64,000 bases of DNA from Paragyromitra xinjiangensis (lineage: Eukaryota; Ascomycota; Pezizomycetes; Pezizales; Discinaceae): positions 2,418,001 to 2,482,000 of the forward strand of contig JBCAMK010000002.1 in NCBI GenBank assembly GCA_038503065.1, given 5' to 3'. Below are positions 34,749 to 47,800 of the stretch, in pieces. The notes beneath the pieces were generated by a model that searched no databases, was not told the DNA's origin, and saw nothing but the letters and a program-made list of their open reading frames with translations. The first letter of the stretch is position 1; every line of letters starts with the position of its first letter. A program made the position numbers and the translations under genes.

Positions 34749-37700
34749 TTAGTATCTACGAGCGAAACTTCTATCATTTTGTCTGCCTGGACCCCATTGG
34801 CGGTGTTGAGTCTTGTTCGGAACGTCGCAGTCAAGAACCTAGTTCGTGATGTTAAAAAGATTTGTAATATCGAGAAAATTGAGGGTTAAGAAGTAGTGAG
34901 CTTACCTCAACCAGCCCCTTCGCGAAAGTCTCACGGGCTGGATCATCTGCCAAAAATCCATTTCTGTCTGACCCTCTCTTAGACAGACTGCGGAAAGCAT
35001 GTAAAAGCAACTACAATCACCAGGGTTAGTGAAAATACATTTCGATCGGGGTAATCAAAGGAGGGAATCGTACTCTTTCCAAACACCCCTTGAAGTCAAC
35101 CGTAATCTTCGCAGCCTGTGTTGGCACCAAAATTGGCAACCAGGAATCAATTTCTAGCTGATTCTTATGCTCAGGTGACGTCTTCAATTCCCCTCCGAAC
35201 AAAATAGCAGTCAATGGGGTATTTTCAGTGACAGTACGAAGGAGAAGCGTTGTCCCATCACTACTCCTGGCCTTTGTTGAATATGTGACCAAGGTCCCGT
35301 AAGACATTAGGTCCTCGCTTCTGTTCCCGTAATGTACAGATGTTGGATGAATCATAGTGAACTTCTCGCTGGCGGTACGGAACCCCCTTCCACCGGTGTT
35401 GACCCCAAGGTTTGGATACATACCAGCCAATGTAAGCGCCTTAATAAGGGGTACGCAGTTGGCATTATCGTTCAGACGTGGGTGACCGATTTCAGACCGA
35501 TATCGGTTAGACTTCCTGGTGGGGGGGACGATGCCCGCCGAGACCAAGATTTCTTCGATCTGCTCTGCAGTCTGATCGAGCGTCCTCAGTGCGCCCCTGT
35601 GAAGGAAGTTCCGGTCTGCGAACCCGGTTGCTGCCATCATTCCTTCTTGGTCACGAATCCATCTCCATTCACGGAAAGCATTGACTATAGCCATATGGTC
35701 ACTACCTGTCTCGCGGACGAAAGCGTGCTTTGCGCGATCGGCTTCCCTCCTCTTTTCGGGAGGGCTAACGAAGAGATCTCGAGCGGCTGTGGAAGCGCCC
35801 AGGATGATGATCGGATCTAGACAACGGAAGATAACAGCAAGAAGGATCATTTTTCCAAGAGCTGGTTCGACAGGCATGGTAGCTAGTACCCGCCCAAGCG
35901 GTGTTAACTCTTCATTTTTATTAAGAGCACCAAGTGTCGTTAGCTGAAGTAGCGAGGAATTGATAACGTGCGGCGTAGGTGGCTCGATGGCCTCCGATAA
36001 GAACTGCGCAACCGGATCCTTGAAGCCCTGCGCCTTAATATCCAAACAAATCTCCTGTAAATCGGACCTCAACATCTCTGGTAAACTCGCCGAACGGAGG
36101 GAGTCGAATCTCCCCTGAGAAAACAAGGCCCAGTAGTTCCCGTTTTGAACACGACCAGCTCTTCCGGCTCGTTGCTTTGAATTCGATTTGCTAATCCAGG
36201 TACATACTAACTGGGTAATTCTTCGGGCTTGTTCATATTGCTTCTCCCTCATCTTTCCGCTATCAACAACATACTTGACATCTGGAATCGTAACGGAAGT
36301 TTCGGCAATGTTGGTAGAAAGGATGATCTTGCGACAGCCCTGGGGAACGTCGTCAAAGACTTCATTCTGATTTGGGATCGAAGAATGGAGCAAACAAAGC
36401 TTGAATTTGCTTTCATCATTGAAATCGACTCCCAATAGCCCCCTACGAAGGATTTTCTCAACCACTTGAATTTCCTCGAGACCAGGCAAAAATACCAACA
36501 TGGCACCGTCATCCGTAGTCTTTGCGATGTGGGCCACAACCGTAGAAATAAGGCCAGTAGGGACAATGGCATCCTGTTTGTCGTTGGAAAGGATCACCTG
36601 ACCGTCCGAGCCGATCTTGATCTCCTGTTTCCAGTTGATAGTAGCGTCCGCACCATCATCTCCCAGATCGTCTCTGGTGGAGGTAGCCCTCGAAGGAACC
36701 CTCGAAGGAGCCCGTGAAGCGACTCTTGAAGCAGCATTTGAAGCAGCATTTGAAGCGGGCAGGATGCCCTGCTCGACTCTAAGGTATTCATTGGTTTCCC
36801 GATCCCTCAGCAAATGAAGCTCTTGATGAGAATGCGATTGCTGAAGAATCTCCTTGATATCTTCTAGATAAACTTCTTTGACCGGGAAAGTACGCCCGGG
36901 AACACTAAGGTTAGGACATGGGATAAGTCGCCCGTTTTTATCCCTTTGTTGGAAATAATTCGAGAAAAGCTCAGTATCCATCGTCGCACTCATGAGCACA
37001 ACCTTCACATCCGGCTTTCCAAGGATTTTCCTCTCCTTCAATGCTCGCTTCAGGATAATCAACAAAAAGTCAATGAGGATATCACGTTCGTGGACTTCAT
37101 CGATAACGAGATGGGTCACGCCTTCCAAAGCTTCATCGGCGGAATTCCGAAGTTGTTGTAGCAGGATACCGGTAGTGCAGTAGGTGATGCTACCACCGGC
37201 TGAAGGCAACTTAGAGTCAAACCGGACATGGTAACCGACGGAGTTCTGGAGGGGTTCATTTCGCTCCACTGCAACACGTTGTGCCACCGAGGTAGCAGCA
37301 ATACGTCTGGGCTGTGTGCAAATGATGTTGCATTTGGCGCCATTTCCTTCCTTGATTGCCTTCTCTAGCAGGATCTGAGGTACCTGGGCTGTATATCAAT
37401 CAGCACAAAGTCTAAAAACGGTACAAAATTGATGCTTACTTGTCTTTCCCGAACCAGTAGCTCCCACAATGATGCTTACAGGGTGGTTCTCCACAATGTT
37501 TAAAACCTTCTCCCGATACTGATTCATTGGCAACTCTTCGCGCTTCTGTCTCAGCGTAGCCAGCTCAGGGTCAGTCATGTACTGGTCGTAGGCTTCTCTC
37601 AATTTCGCGTTCTTCAAAGTAAGCGCGGTCTCATCCAACCTCCTCCATGGGTGCATCCTCCTGCTTCTCTCCTCTCGCGCATCCACTATATCTCCTTCCT

Positions 37701-39246
37701 TTTCACTTGGAGGAAGTCCAACTCGCCTAACACTTAACAGGGTATCCATCATAGCAAGCACACAATCCTGCTCAATGTTGGCCCATGAAGGAACAACTGG
37801 CCTCAGAAGCTCACCATTTCCAATCCTCAGGGCCTCTAAGAACTTTGGGAATAGGTGGGGGTTGGCCTTTTTCAGCGCCACAGCACCCGCCAGATAGGCT
37901 ACAGCCTCCACGGATTTCTTATTGTGCATTTCCACCGGCTCCCCGATGGGTGCGCCATCAAGTATTATTTGTCCGGAGAAATAGCCTCTTAACTTCTTGC
38001 TTAGTCCAGCCGCCTGGCTTACGTCCAGGTCGTATTGTGCATTTCGATTGTGCATTTTGTAGTACTCGAAGAACTTTTTTGCGTTGCGGTTGTTAAGAGT
38101 CAATAGATCCTTGACGATGATTGTTGATTCACCGTGCGTGGCATGGTATTCTTCAGCCTGCTTCTTGAACTCGACGCAAGCCAGAATCTCTGCAGTTCTT
38201 TTTTCAGAAGCACGAGCTGAAGCTTGGATACCTTGCTCCGGCAACTCTACCGTAGCTTCGATCAACGGTTTCCGGGAACTTATCCTTGTGATCTCCCGAA
38301 ATATGAACGTCGGGGTACAGTCGAAACGGGCACAGTAGTCGTAGATATCCAATTTAGCATCCGATTCCTCGGTAAGCAGCTCCTGATCGAATGCTGCCTC
38401 GTGGGCTCCCTGAAAAATGAGTTCCTTAAGCAGGCCAAACTGATGGAATTTGTAAAGTATATGCTGGCAAGCGACCCGCTCTGAAGTTTTCTACACCACA
38501 TGAATGTCAGCAAAGACAAACGTTATGAGAGTTCAAGGTAGACATACCTTATTGGTGGCATCTCCAATAGCTTCAACCCTTTGCCTGTTCGGAAGTGTGA
38601 CAATGACCGTACACCTAAAATTGCCTTCCCTGTGTGACAGAAACGAGGATTTCGCTTCGATCCCTCTGAATTCCCGTAGAAACCCCTTCGCGTCTATGAA
38701 GAGATTTTTGGGTGCCCCTTTGTATTCTTCTTCACTCAAAGGTTTGAAATTCTGTTTTAGGTATTCCTCGTCCACGAACTCCCGGCTCTTGCTTGCCTTT
38801 GACGAACCAAATTTAGCAGGCGACCGTTCGCGTTGCTTCTCAAATCCCCTGCTAGACCCTCTCTGGGGTGATCTTTCCCGGACCCCCGATGCCTTCGTAG
38901 TTCCTCCCTTGCCATCCCTCTTCGGTCCCTGGTTCCTGGTTCGATTACCGGCCTTCGGTCCCTGGGGCATGAATACTGAAGTTTGAGCGCCATTATGAGC
39001 AGGCCTGCCGTTGCTATTACCGTTACCTGTTGCTGGACTACTTGTTTTCCAGTTCCTGTTGAGGTCTCTCCCACCGCTGACAGGACCAAGCCCATCGTAT
39101 TGCGTCCAGGCCTCCTCGCTCCCAGGAGCGTGGAAACTGCTTGCAGGCCGAGCTGGAGCAAGAACAGCAGCAGGCCTTGAGCTTACGCGCCAGGAACTAA
39201 TAGGAGTCTGGGTGGCGAACCTCGAAGCATTTTGTTGTTGTTGCAT
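34749..39246 (-). CDS. DExH-box RNA helicase with two dsRBD-like domains (DHX9/RNA helicase A-like)
   Basis: Five exons (39246-38548, 38490-37440, 37388-35039, 34987-34906, 34838-34749) give exactly 1423 residues. After a basic Ser/Arg/Gly-rich leader come two dsRBD-like segments (about 165-255 and 275-345): FRCTVIVTLPNRQRVEAIGDAT with TSERVACQHILYKF, and CTPTFIFREI with EKRTAEILACVEFKK. The helicase core has GATGSGKTTQVPQ, TQPRRIAATSVAQRVA, VIDEVHERD (DEVH), LMSATMD, VFLPGLEEI, STNIAETSVTI and QRAGRAGR, then the HA2 and OB-fold parts. The GKTT loop is split by intron 2. The small last exons encode SKRG..FLADDPARETFAKGLVE and an Arg-rich end. DHX9-type enzymes unwind dsRNA, R-loops and RNA:DNA hybrids; DHX29, DHX36 and DHX57 are alternative relatives. 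ATG 39246 is preferred; an in-frame ATG at 39489 would add a hydrophobic leader. Confidence 0.92.
36692..36757. repeat. 12-bp minisatellite inside the helicase core
   Basis: Five successive 12-bp units each begin GAAG on the plus strand (for example GAAGCAGCATTT twice in a row). On the coding strand they give four-residue units such as ASNA, ASRV, ASRA and PSRV. The array lies in the loop between the two RecA-like domains. Confidence 0.85.
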
Positions 39247-39969
39247 GATGTACCGCAAATTAAAGCTCTGTGTAATCGTTGGGTTGAAAGTTAGATAACG
39301 CCACTGATATAAATGGTACAGGAGTATATTAAATGTTTTAGAAATAAAAATCAAAGAAGGATTCGTTTGTAGTACGAAAGTGAAAAAGATAGGAGAAGGA
39401 GAGAAGTAAAGGAAGAAGGGTAAGCAGAGGATTTCAGAAATAAGAAATCCAGGGCACAGGGGGCGAAGACCTACCGACAGACGCCTCATGTCGCGATAAA
39501 ATAGGATCCCCCCAAAAAAAGTCTACTTGAGAACACTTGGGCCGCCTTATCGAGAGTAACAGGGTTCCGCAATGCACGAAATTGATGTCTGGTTTCGTAA
39601 ATTGGAGGACCGTCTGAACACGGTAATGAAGCGATTGTGAGGGTGGCTTTTGGAAAATCTTCTCTGGTTATTTATCGTGGTGTTTAGCTTAAAGCCCAAT
39701 TTTTTTTTCTCATGGGAAACGGCTTTCAGGCATCGCCCCGCCCTAGCCCTTATCAGGGACGGGCTTGGCAACCAGACCACTTTTCCGATTTCGAGAAACT
39801 CTCTGCTCAACCCTAACCCTTAACCCATGGCAACAGCTTGATTTACCGATTTTCACTCGTCCCGTATTCTATTATCGCCCATACTAGAATATCTAATGCC
39901 GGTTCGTCCCTCATACCACTATACCATAGCTTAACAAATAATTATACAAATAATAATAAACCCAACATT
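39247..39969. other. Spacer between POL1 3' end and helicase 5' end
   Basis: This 0.72-kb stretch should hold the POL1 terminator and the helicase promoter or 5' leader. The short open frame at 39547-39810 has no protein-like features. Confidence 0.4.
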
Positions 39970-42900
39970 CTATGCAGGAATGCTGAAACTGAAAATGGTC
40001 TCCATCGAGACCCACTGCCTTCCACACTTTTCCAAGTATTTTTGCACTACTTCCGATATAGCCCCAAACCGCATCCTATTATGCTCAGCAAGCCCTCTAA
40101 TCATCTCTGCATCGTCTAGATATTGTTATCGTTAGCTGTCATTCGCTAGTCAATCATGAAATGGGAAACAAACCTTTCTTACTACCCATCACTTTCGCCT
40201 TTGCCTTTTCCACGTCAAACACGCTCGAAAAGTACAACAATTGGTTATACAGCATCTTATCCGTATATTCATAACTCATAACTCCCCTACACCCGTTCGC
40301 ATGCCCCTTCGGCCCTAGACATCGCTTCCCATACACATTCATCTGCCTCGTCCGGTTCCCGCACTGGGCATCATTACACACTAACCACGCATCGTAGTAT
40401 TTCGATACTAGTTGTCGAATCTGGTCTTCAAGCTGTGCGATGATGGTCGGGACCCCGACGGTCTTGCGACATGATGTGTTTGCGCAGGTAATGCCATCCT
40501 TAGAACACAGCTCCTCTGAGAGAAAAAGACCCTGGAATTCGAATGACTTCTTGCACAAACGGCACCGAATGCTGAGCCTTGCAGCGTCCTTAAATCGTTC
40601 TTCATCTGGGATTGTAGACTCTAGTGGGTGAATTGCGTGGGTGTCCTGGCCGGTGGAACTAACGATCTGGTATTTCCGAGTGTCCAGTCCAAGGCATTCG
40701 GCCAATCTTATAGCATCCGTCCCTTCAATAGGACCACAAAGACGTTCAATTGGTGGAAAGATCTGCTTGATAAGATACCACTCCGGATCAGGCTTCAACC
40801 CGGAGTCGGCCTTTTGTATGTCTTGTAGTGAATACGCCCTCTGGGCAGGATTTTTATCCGTTCCTTCTCCATCGCCAGTGATGACATACGAGATAACATC
40901 ACCAATTTTAACCGGATCTCCCTTTTCCCTTTTTCGCAGTGCAACTTGCACCTGTGGCATTGTCGCCCCGTGTGGATAGTCCTTCGGATCCTTCCCTAGC
41001 CTTGTGTAGATGACATACTTCATCACAGGAAATTTATCCTCCCTAATCTTCTCCGATAGATCGCGTAGATAGTCATGAATCCTCTCCACCACAACCTCGG
41101 TATCATCTCCCGAGAAAATCTCATTCAGTATGTGCGATGATGCCTCTTTGCTCAGCTGACAATACTCTCTCCTCCTCATATCCAGCCCCTTCACCTCCAT
41201 CTTTGTGTCCAACTTTCCATTAATCTCGATGAAATTAATCGCGGCATACTTTTTCTTTGCGTGTAGCAATAGCCGTTGGAAGATATTATCGATATCAATT
41301 TCTAGTAGCTTATACCGTTCATTGACCTTCTTCTTGAACTCGTTTCCGATCTTAATAGCGTCCGCGTAGTTGTCAACGTTGGTGTTGATCATGACGGAGT
41401 CAGTATCACCATAAATAACACGCAGCTGTATGGATTCTGCGAGTTCCTTGGTAGCCCGGAGAATCTCTCGTCCTTTAAAGGTAACAAGCATGGCGAGAGG
41501 ACGCGCGTAGAAGCGGGAGCGGTTGTACCCGAGACAACCGTACATAGAGTTGGCCGTCAGTTTAAGAGCTTGTTGTTTGATATCCCACTATTTCTGTCAG
41601 CATAACGCCCCCCATATTCGAGGTGCTCGGAGTGGGCACGAACCTGAGACATTTGCACAGCCGTAGCATTCTTATTCTTCATCAAGCTCTTAACTTGCCG
41701 TCTCCTCTGCACCAGCGTACTAATAAGTTTTGGCAATATACCTAACGTTTGCTCCTCTGGCACGTCTGGCACTTTATCTTCATCCGTGTCGCTCCTGTCT
41801 ACCGTAGTAAAGCAGATGTTCCATTCCTGGATGATACTCGGGTATAGCGAGTTAAAGTCCATGACAAGGATAAACTTATCATATAGCCCCTTCTCAGGCT
41901 CGAACACAAGACCTCCCTTATATTTGTCCTTCTTTTTTGCCACTACTACCTCCTCTCCTCCTGCATTTTCATCTTCATCTTCAGCCTTGGCGGCCGTATT
42001 TCCTTTGCCAGAGATTTTATCAGGGCAGAGAAACTTGTTCTTGTGAAACTCGTGAAGCAGAATGTACTCATTTCGTTCTGCTCTTGTGCCACTTAGTGTC
42101 CTTGCCCACGAGTTACCAGCCAAGTTCGTAAGTTGCTTCGTGAGTGGCAGCATCTGGATTTTGAGAGCTACTGCGGCAATGAAGTACGTATCGGCTTCAC
42201 AATGCAGTACATAGTCGAGTAGTCCCTTCCCATTGTTTGCCCAAGTCCTCAATGCCTCTTCATTATCCAGCTCCTGTCGTTTATCTCCCAATATCAACTC
42301 GCAAATCTCTGTCAAGCTCCACGATTGGCACTTAAGCATCAACGACTTCCCGAGGTCGTTTGCGAGATCACACATAAGCCGTCCGCTCACCAGCTGCCGT
42401 TCTGCAAAAAAGCTCCCTGCCATGCGGCCCATGTACTGAGGCCAGGTTGCCCGCTTCATTCGCCCGATTCGGTGCCAGTTTGGCGTCTTTCGTTCTTTCA
42501 TGCGATGCAACAGAATACTATAGTCCACACTCTCGAGTTGGTGCCCGATAAGCACATCTGGGTCCACCTGCTGCAGCTTTGCTAGAAAGGAGCTAAGTAG
42601 CATGTTCTCCGACTTCTCCTGCCTAATAGTTCCTCTATGACGCTCGGCAGCCTTCTCGAACCCTACCGGGAAGATCTGATTGACTGGCCGCACGATAGAA
42701 AATGTCTGACACGGTAACGTCTCTGGTGATGCCGCATCGGTGAGGCTCACATTCTCGTAGATTCTGCAAGAAATTGCAATAATCTCCTGTTTATTCTCCT
42801 TAACATTCATATGAGTTCTTAACGCCATACTCATTAGCGTAAATGGTGGCGGCTCCGACGAATCATCACCCAGCGTCGATATTTGGGTAGGTTTTTCCAC

Positions 42901-44596
42901 TTCGACCTCGAGTTTACACCACGAAGCACCTCGAATAGCGTTAAAGTTTCCACCCTCGACCTTGAGCCAGCACGGGCCCATGATGTTACGGCAGAGAACA
43001 AATTGCTCAAAGAGTGCTGTATTCGTACCGAAGACCTGGGAGAATGTTTCACCCCGAAGGTCCAATGGGAGTGCAGGTTTGGTGTACGGGTAAAGGACCT
43101 TGAGGTAGTCACCTTCCCGAGGGACACCGGGGAGCTCGAAGGCGTATTTGCGGAAAGAGGACTTGGCTTTGTGCTCCTCGATGCGATTGTTTTCCATTAT
43201 TTGGCCGACTTCTTCGTGGACGTCAGTCATGCTGACCCCTTCATTCGTTTCTCTACCATACCCTTTACGAAAGTCAGCAGGACCCACCGAGATTTGTCTA
43301 TAGTGTACTCACTTCTCCTTGTTTCCCTCGGCAGGAAGAATAAGTTTCTCATGATTCCATCTACTTTCAGGAATGCACTGATGTATTTACTGGACCTCTT
43401 ATCTTTGACTTTTCCAAAAAGATAGAGAGTCCCGTTGATTTCACTATAGTCAAACCAATACATATTAAAACTCCCATCTTCCTCAATAACGTCACTTGCC
43501 GTTAAATTACCATAGCTAATATTCTCAACCTGCGGAGAACTCATGACATTAAGAGACCCCGCCAATTTTGTCCATGATGAGGAATCAACATCGACAGTTT
43601 TGCGAGGGGTGCTGGGCACAGGTTTATGTTCGGGCACAGACGCGAGTGATGATCTTGAGGCGGAGATATTGATAGCTTCAGATCGAACGCCCTTACTTCC
43701 TTTAATTTCCGCGACAGCAAGTTCATCATCATCCGAGTCCTCTTCTTTTTTAAAGACAACTTGCTTCCGCTGACTAGCAGCGGCTGCGGGTGAGGAGGGT
43801 GGGATTGGTGCATCGCTCATTTGGATGTCGTCGTCATTAATTGGAGCGCCATATTCATCATCATCATCATCCGCATCAAATACACCCATTGTAGGCGGCG
43901 AACTTGGGATATTTGGCTTAACATCCTCCTGGATACGATGAGATATCCTTTTTTTGTCCTTGATGGGTGGAGAGAGACGGCGAGTTTTCCTAGTGGGTTC
44001 TTCGCGGGTGCGTTTATTAAGGCTGGAGGCTGCTGTAGGTATTCCACTATCAAATTCTCCCAGAATAGTGTCCATGAAGTCTTGGTCCTCTTCCGTGGCC
44101 ACCGTCTACGAATATATGTCCACATTAGCAAGATTCATATATCATAGCTGTAAAAGAAATTTGCTACCTTCTTCGCCTTAATGATTGGCACAACATTCGC
44201 AGAGTTGAAATACTTGCTAATATCCCCATCTTGTTCCTTTTTCCTCCTCTCCTCCTCCTCTCTCTTCCTCTTCATTGACATTCCTTTGCCCTTCTTTTTG
44301 TCATCTTCATCACTCTCATCCCAATTCTGCTCCTGCCTTCTTCCTTCATCACCCCAATCGTCCATTCCATTATCCGCATATCCCTCTCCATTGTCATCTA
44401 CAACGAAGTCATCCTGCTCCAACCGTTCACGCACAACTTTTTTGTAGTCCTCCTCGTCTACCTCTTCGTATAGGTCCACTTCTTCCTCGACTTGATACGT
44501 CGACAATCGCGTTTTGCCAGATTTTTTAAGTTCCCGGAGCTCAGCAAATTTTGCATGCGGGGTACGTTTCGTACCCGTGCGGCGTGAGCGCTCCAT
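39970..44596 (-). CDS. POL1: DNA polymerase alpha catalytic subunit
   Basis: Exons 44596-44168, 44105-43313, 43250-41644, 41587-40174 and 40115-39970 join to 1462 residues, the normal length. Pol alpha-primase starts every Okazaki fragment. The N-terminal third is acidic and disordered, beginning [34 protein letters not shown]. Family B blocks are intact: exonuclease-like fold without proofreading residues, motif [20 protein letters not shown] (about 867), motif [21 protein letters not shown] (about 950) and motif C YGDTDSVM (about 992). Two C-terminal cysteine clusters follow: [21 protein letters not shown] and [17 protein letters not shown], the metal sites that bind the B subunit. The last exon ends [11 protein letters not shown]. 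Intron 3 has a GTTCGT donor. Intron 2 was placed by frame and could shift by a few bases. Two ACGCGT boxes lie upstream. Confidence 0.97.
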
Positions 44597-44621
44597 TGTT
44601 GCTAAGTCGGGGTTGGGTTCG

Positions 44622-44627
44622 ACGCGT
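44622..44627. promoter_or_regulatory. MCB element proximal to POL1
   Basis: ACGCGT lies 26 bp upstream of the POL1 ATG (44596, minus strand). The hexamer is palindromic and matches the MluI cell-cycle box. It may fall inside the 5' leader. Confidence 0.45.
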
Positions 44628-44821
44628 TCTCAGGGGCTACAGTGCGGATATCCGAGTATAGACACAATTGCAATTGTAATTCCTAAAAGCCAAAGGTTCC
44701 AAAATTTCGTTGGTACACGTACAATGTCGGAACTAAAATCGGGTTTATTTCGAGTGCTGTGATGTAGGGGTGACTTGCAGCTCGTGGTGCCTGGTTCGCG
44801 TCCAACTTGGATTTTCAGTTG

Positions 44822-44827
44822 ACGCGT
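44822..44827. promoter_or_regulatory. MCB element distal to POL1
   Basis: A second ACGCGT lies exactly 200 bp further upstream, 226 bp from the POL1 start. In budding yeast POL1 is a classical MCB/MBF target, so the position is plausible for a promoter element. Confidence 0.5.
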
Positions 44828-47800
44828 TTCAACGCAAAAGCCTCAAAGAAACACGTCCCGTGCCAAGACAGGAGTTAGCCATTTAGATTAGATCAATGAG
44901 ATAATCTAAGATCGGATAATAACGGTCCCTGCCAAGCGGTTCCACGACCTCCAGACGGCTTCACATCATTAAAATTCGACCCTGTCATCTCATCGATCCA
45001 CGAGTCAAAACTACTACTCACTAAATCCCCATCTCTCTTCATAAGCTAAATTTATTAAGCCAAAAACCACCCAAAATCGCCTAATACTCTAGGTAGCACC
45101 AATCTCCAAGATCCAATGGCGTTCCAAAATCATCTATTCTAAAGGGATTCGCCCCACTATAGGATATTTACCTATCGAATCTTCGAACCGCTAAAGTTTA
45201 GAAACGTTCCAGTAACTTTCATATTCACAGAACTATTCACTACATAGCCATATGCTAACATTTAAGAGCTGGCATTCCGTCACTATCCAGAGGTACGATA
45301 ATATTTAAGACTGTAAGTTGAATTCATCATTACCCCTCTTATAGCTCATACCGGGTTAAAACGATGAGCTGATTTGACTCATTGAATTCATCCATTCTCA
45401 CACCAAATCTTAGACACCTAAGTCAACCAAAATTAGGATGCATCCACAGATCACTTCCACTACATCTATAAACTTAAGGTCTAGAGCAAGAGCCATTTCT
45501 GTCCGTGTCGATACCCTTTACTCCATCGGGCCTTTGAAAATATAGATAGCGCTACACGAGAAAATAAGATTACAGATCAGTTTTCGACGCGTACTGGTAA
45601 ATACACCTGAAGTACTTGATAACTAAAGTATTGCGTCTCATAGTTAACAGCTTTTCCAGCACAAAGTTAGCCACCACGAGAATATTTTACTTAAACATGG
45701 CCAATACAAACCGGGCCGAGGGAGGAGAGGATATCTTTCGCACTTACTTCGGGTGGGCATAGATCATATGAACGATATAATTATGTTACCATCGCTTGAT
45801 ACTCTAATGCAGGCCGATCATTAAATCCAGACTTTTCTTCCACCGTTGCGCCTAAGGGGTCAAAATATGATATTTGTAATGATCCTACTGACAAGTCATT
45901 CAGCGCTTTAGATGGGTACCAACAACCTCTCTTCTGCTACTCCTCTCCCAGTTATTACCAAAAAAGGAAACCCGGCGGGATCTAGGAAAAATTACAAGTA
46001 TATATACAAAATACTTAGTCCATTATAACTATCCGCCTATTATACAGAAGTTACATTGTAGTCTATACATCCTAAGCCTATCTCTAGGTCTGTAGTCCAT
46101 CCATGGCTAAGATCTTTTTTAGCTTACATTGCTATAAATAAAATAAAAAAAGGCCTATTATCCTAAGAAAATAATACTGACATAAGAAAACCATAAGCCT
46201 TGACCGAGAAAGGTTTAGAGGCAAAATCCAGTCATGCTCTCGGTTCCGAAAAGAGCTACCTAGCACTCGGGGAATCTGAGTAAGACCACTTCATCCATGG
46301 CCCCACCCCAGGACCCCAGCAGGCCTCATGACAAGCATCGTGTGATATCCTGACATCCTGAAAGCAACTAGTAAAACCACCCAACGACCCGTTAGTATGG
46401 TGCCACGTTATAGGATCGTATTTACCACACAATTCAACTCTACATTCAGCTGAAATCTGGCTGTCAACGTGAGCTTAACATGGGAGCTATGGAATACATC
46501 TGGAATTTTATCCTGAGATCTAGTTACCCAGTCACAGAAAACCGCAATTCACCGTCGTTTCACAACCGCTGAAAGCCCCATGAAAATTCTACTCACGTGA
46601 AGTTCTCGTGCATTTATATATGTATCTACAGTAAACTACCCACAAGCAACAAATTAGGACTAGATCCTGCCTTCCGTCATGAATCGCGAGAAACTAATTC
46701 AAAACGGGACATCAGGGTATGATCATTTAATTCTAGGGATAGCAACCTTCTAGGGAAATTCCGTGCGTGGGCCAAAGAACCAACAGAACATCCGACTCAG
46801 GTTCCGAGCAGAAAGCACAGCTTGCCTCTTTCATGTTAACCCGTCAATCGACATAGTTAAAATCCAAGATCAACACGAGTCATCGATATCACGACCAGCA
46901 CGAAAAATCCTCAGAAGAATCATGAATTAAGTTTGCGGGTGGGTACATTATGTACGTATATGATTCGCATTTCCTCCCCAACCGACTCTCTGTAAAATCA
47001 ATTTCGACAAAAGCCGGGAACGTAGTACCTGAGGTCATAACAAACCGATGGCGTGTATTTATAGAGTCGAAGTGGATTAGTGAGCCTGGGGTACACGAAA
47101 AATAAGAACCGATAACAACTCCCCACTGAACTCCACCATATGGCCATTCTTTCCTGAACTTACATTTGCCAATACACTGGCGAACCGCAAACTAGGTGGA
47201 AATTAGTCATTGATCTACGGCTCCTAGTCAAATGGCTCGGAATCCTTGATCATACCACAAGCCTAGCTGATATTGCGGCAATAGGCACATCGCGCCCTCA
47301 TGTACCCCATCACAACAGTGATCAGCGGAACGAAATGTTACAGTATTTATCAGGTTCTATAAACCAGGCTCTAATACTCAGATCAGAGGGTTTGGATATA
47401 AAGAAAGATATTGAAAAACGCACTGAAGCTCTAAAAGCATTAACTGCAAAACTACCAATATGTCCATTACTTTCCTACAGCTAGCAAAATCGTAGAGAAA
47501 CCAACAGGAGAATGAATCCCAACCGGGAGAAATTTAGGCTGCAAAAGTGAATAAAGGAGAAGTTAGAGTTGATTCAGATCTATAGATTAACCAAGGTGAG
47601 AAGTAGTCAATTCTTGTGAGCTGTGGGGGAAAGAAAATACCTACAGGAAGGGGTATAGATCGAGTGACTTCTTGTGATGGTATACAAAGCTTATGATTGC
47701 ACACACAATCCTCGGCTGGGAGATATCTGCCACGGGAAACTAAGGCATGTGGACAGTAGTCTAAGAAGAAAGAAGGGACAAGATAAATATGGGGGAACAC

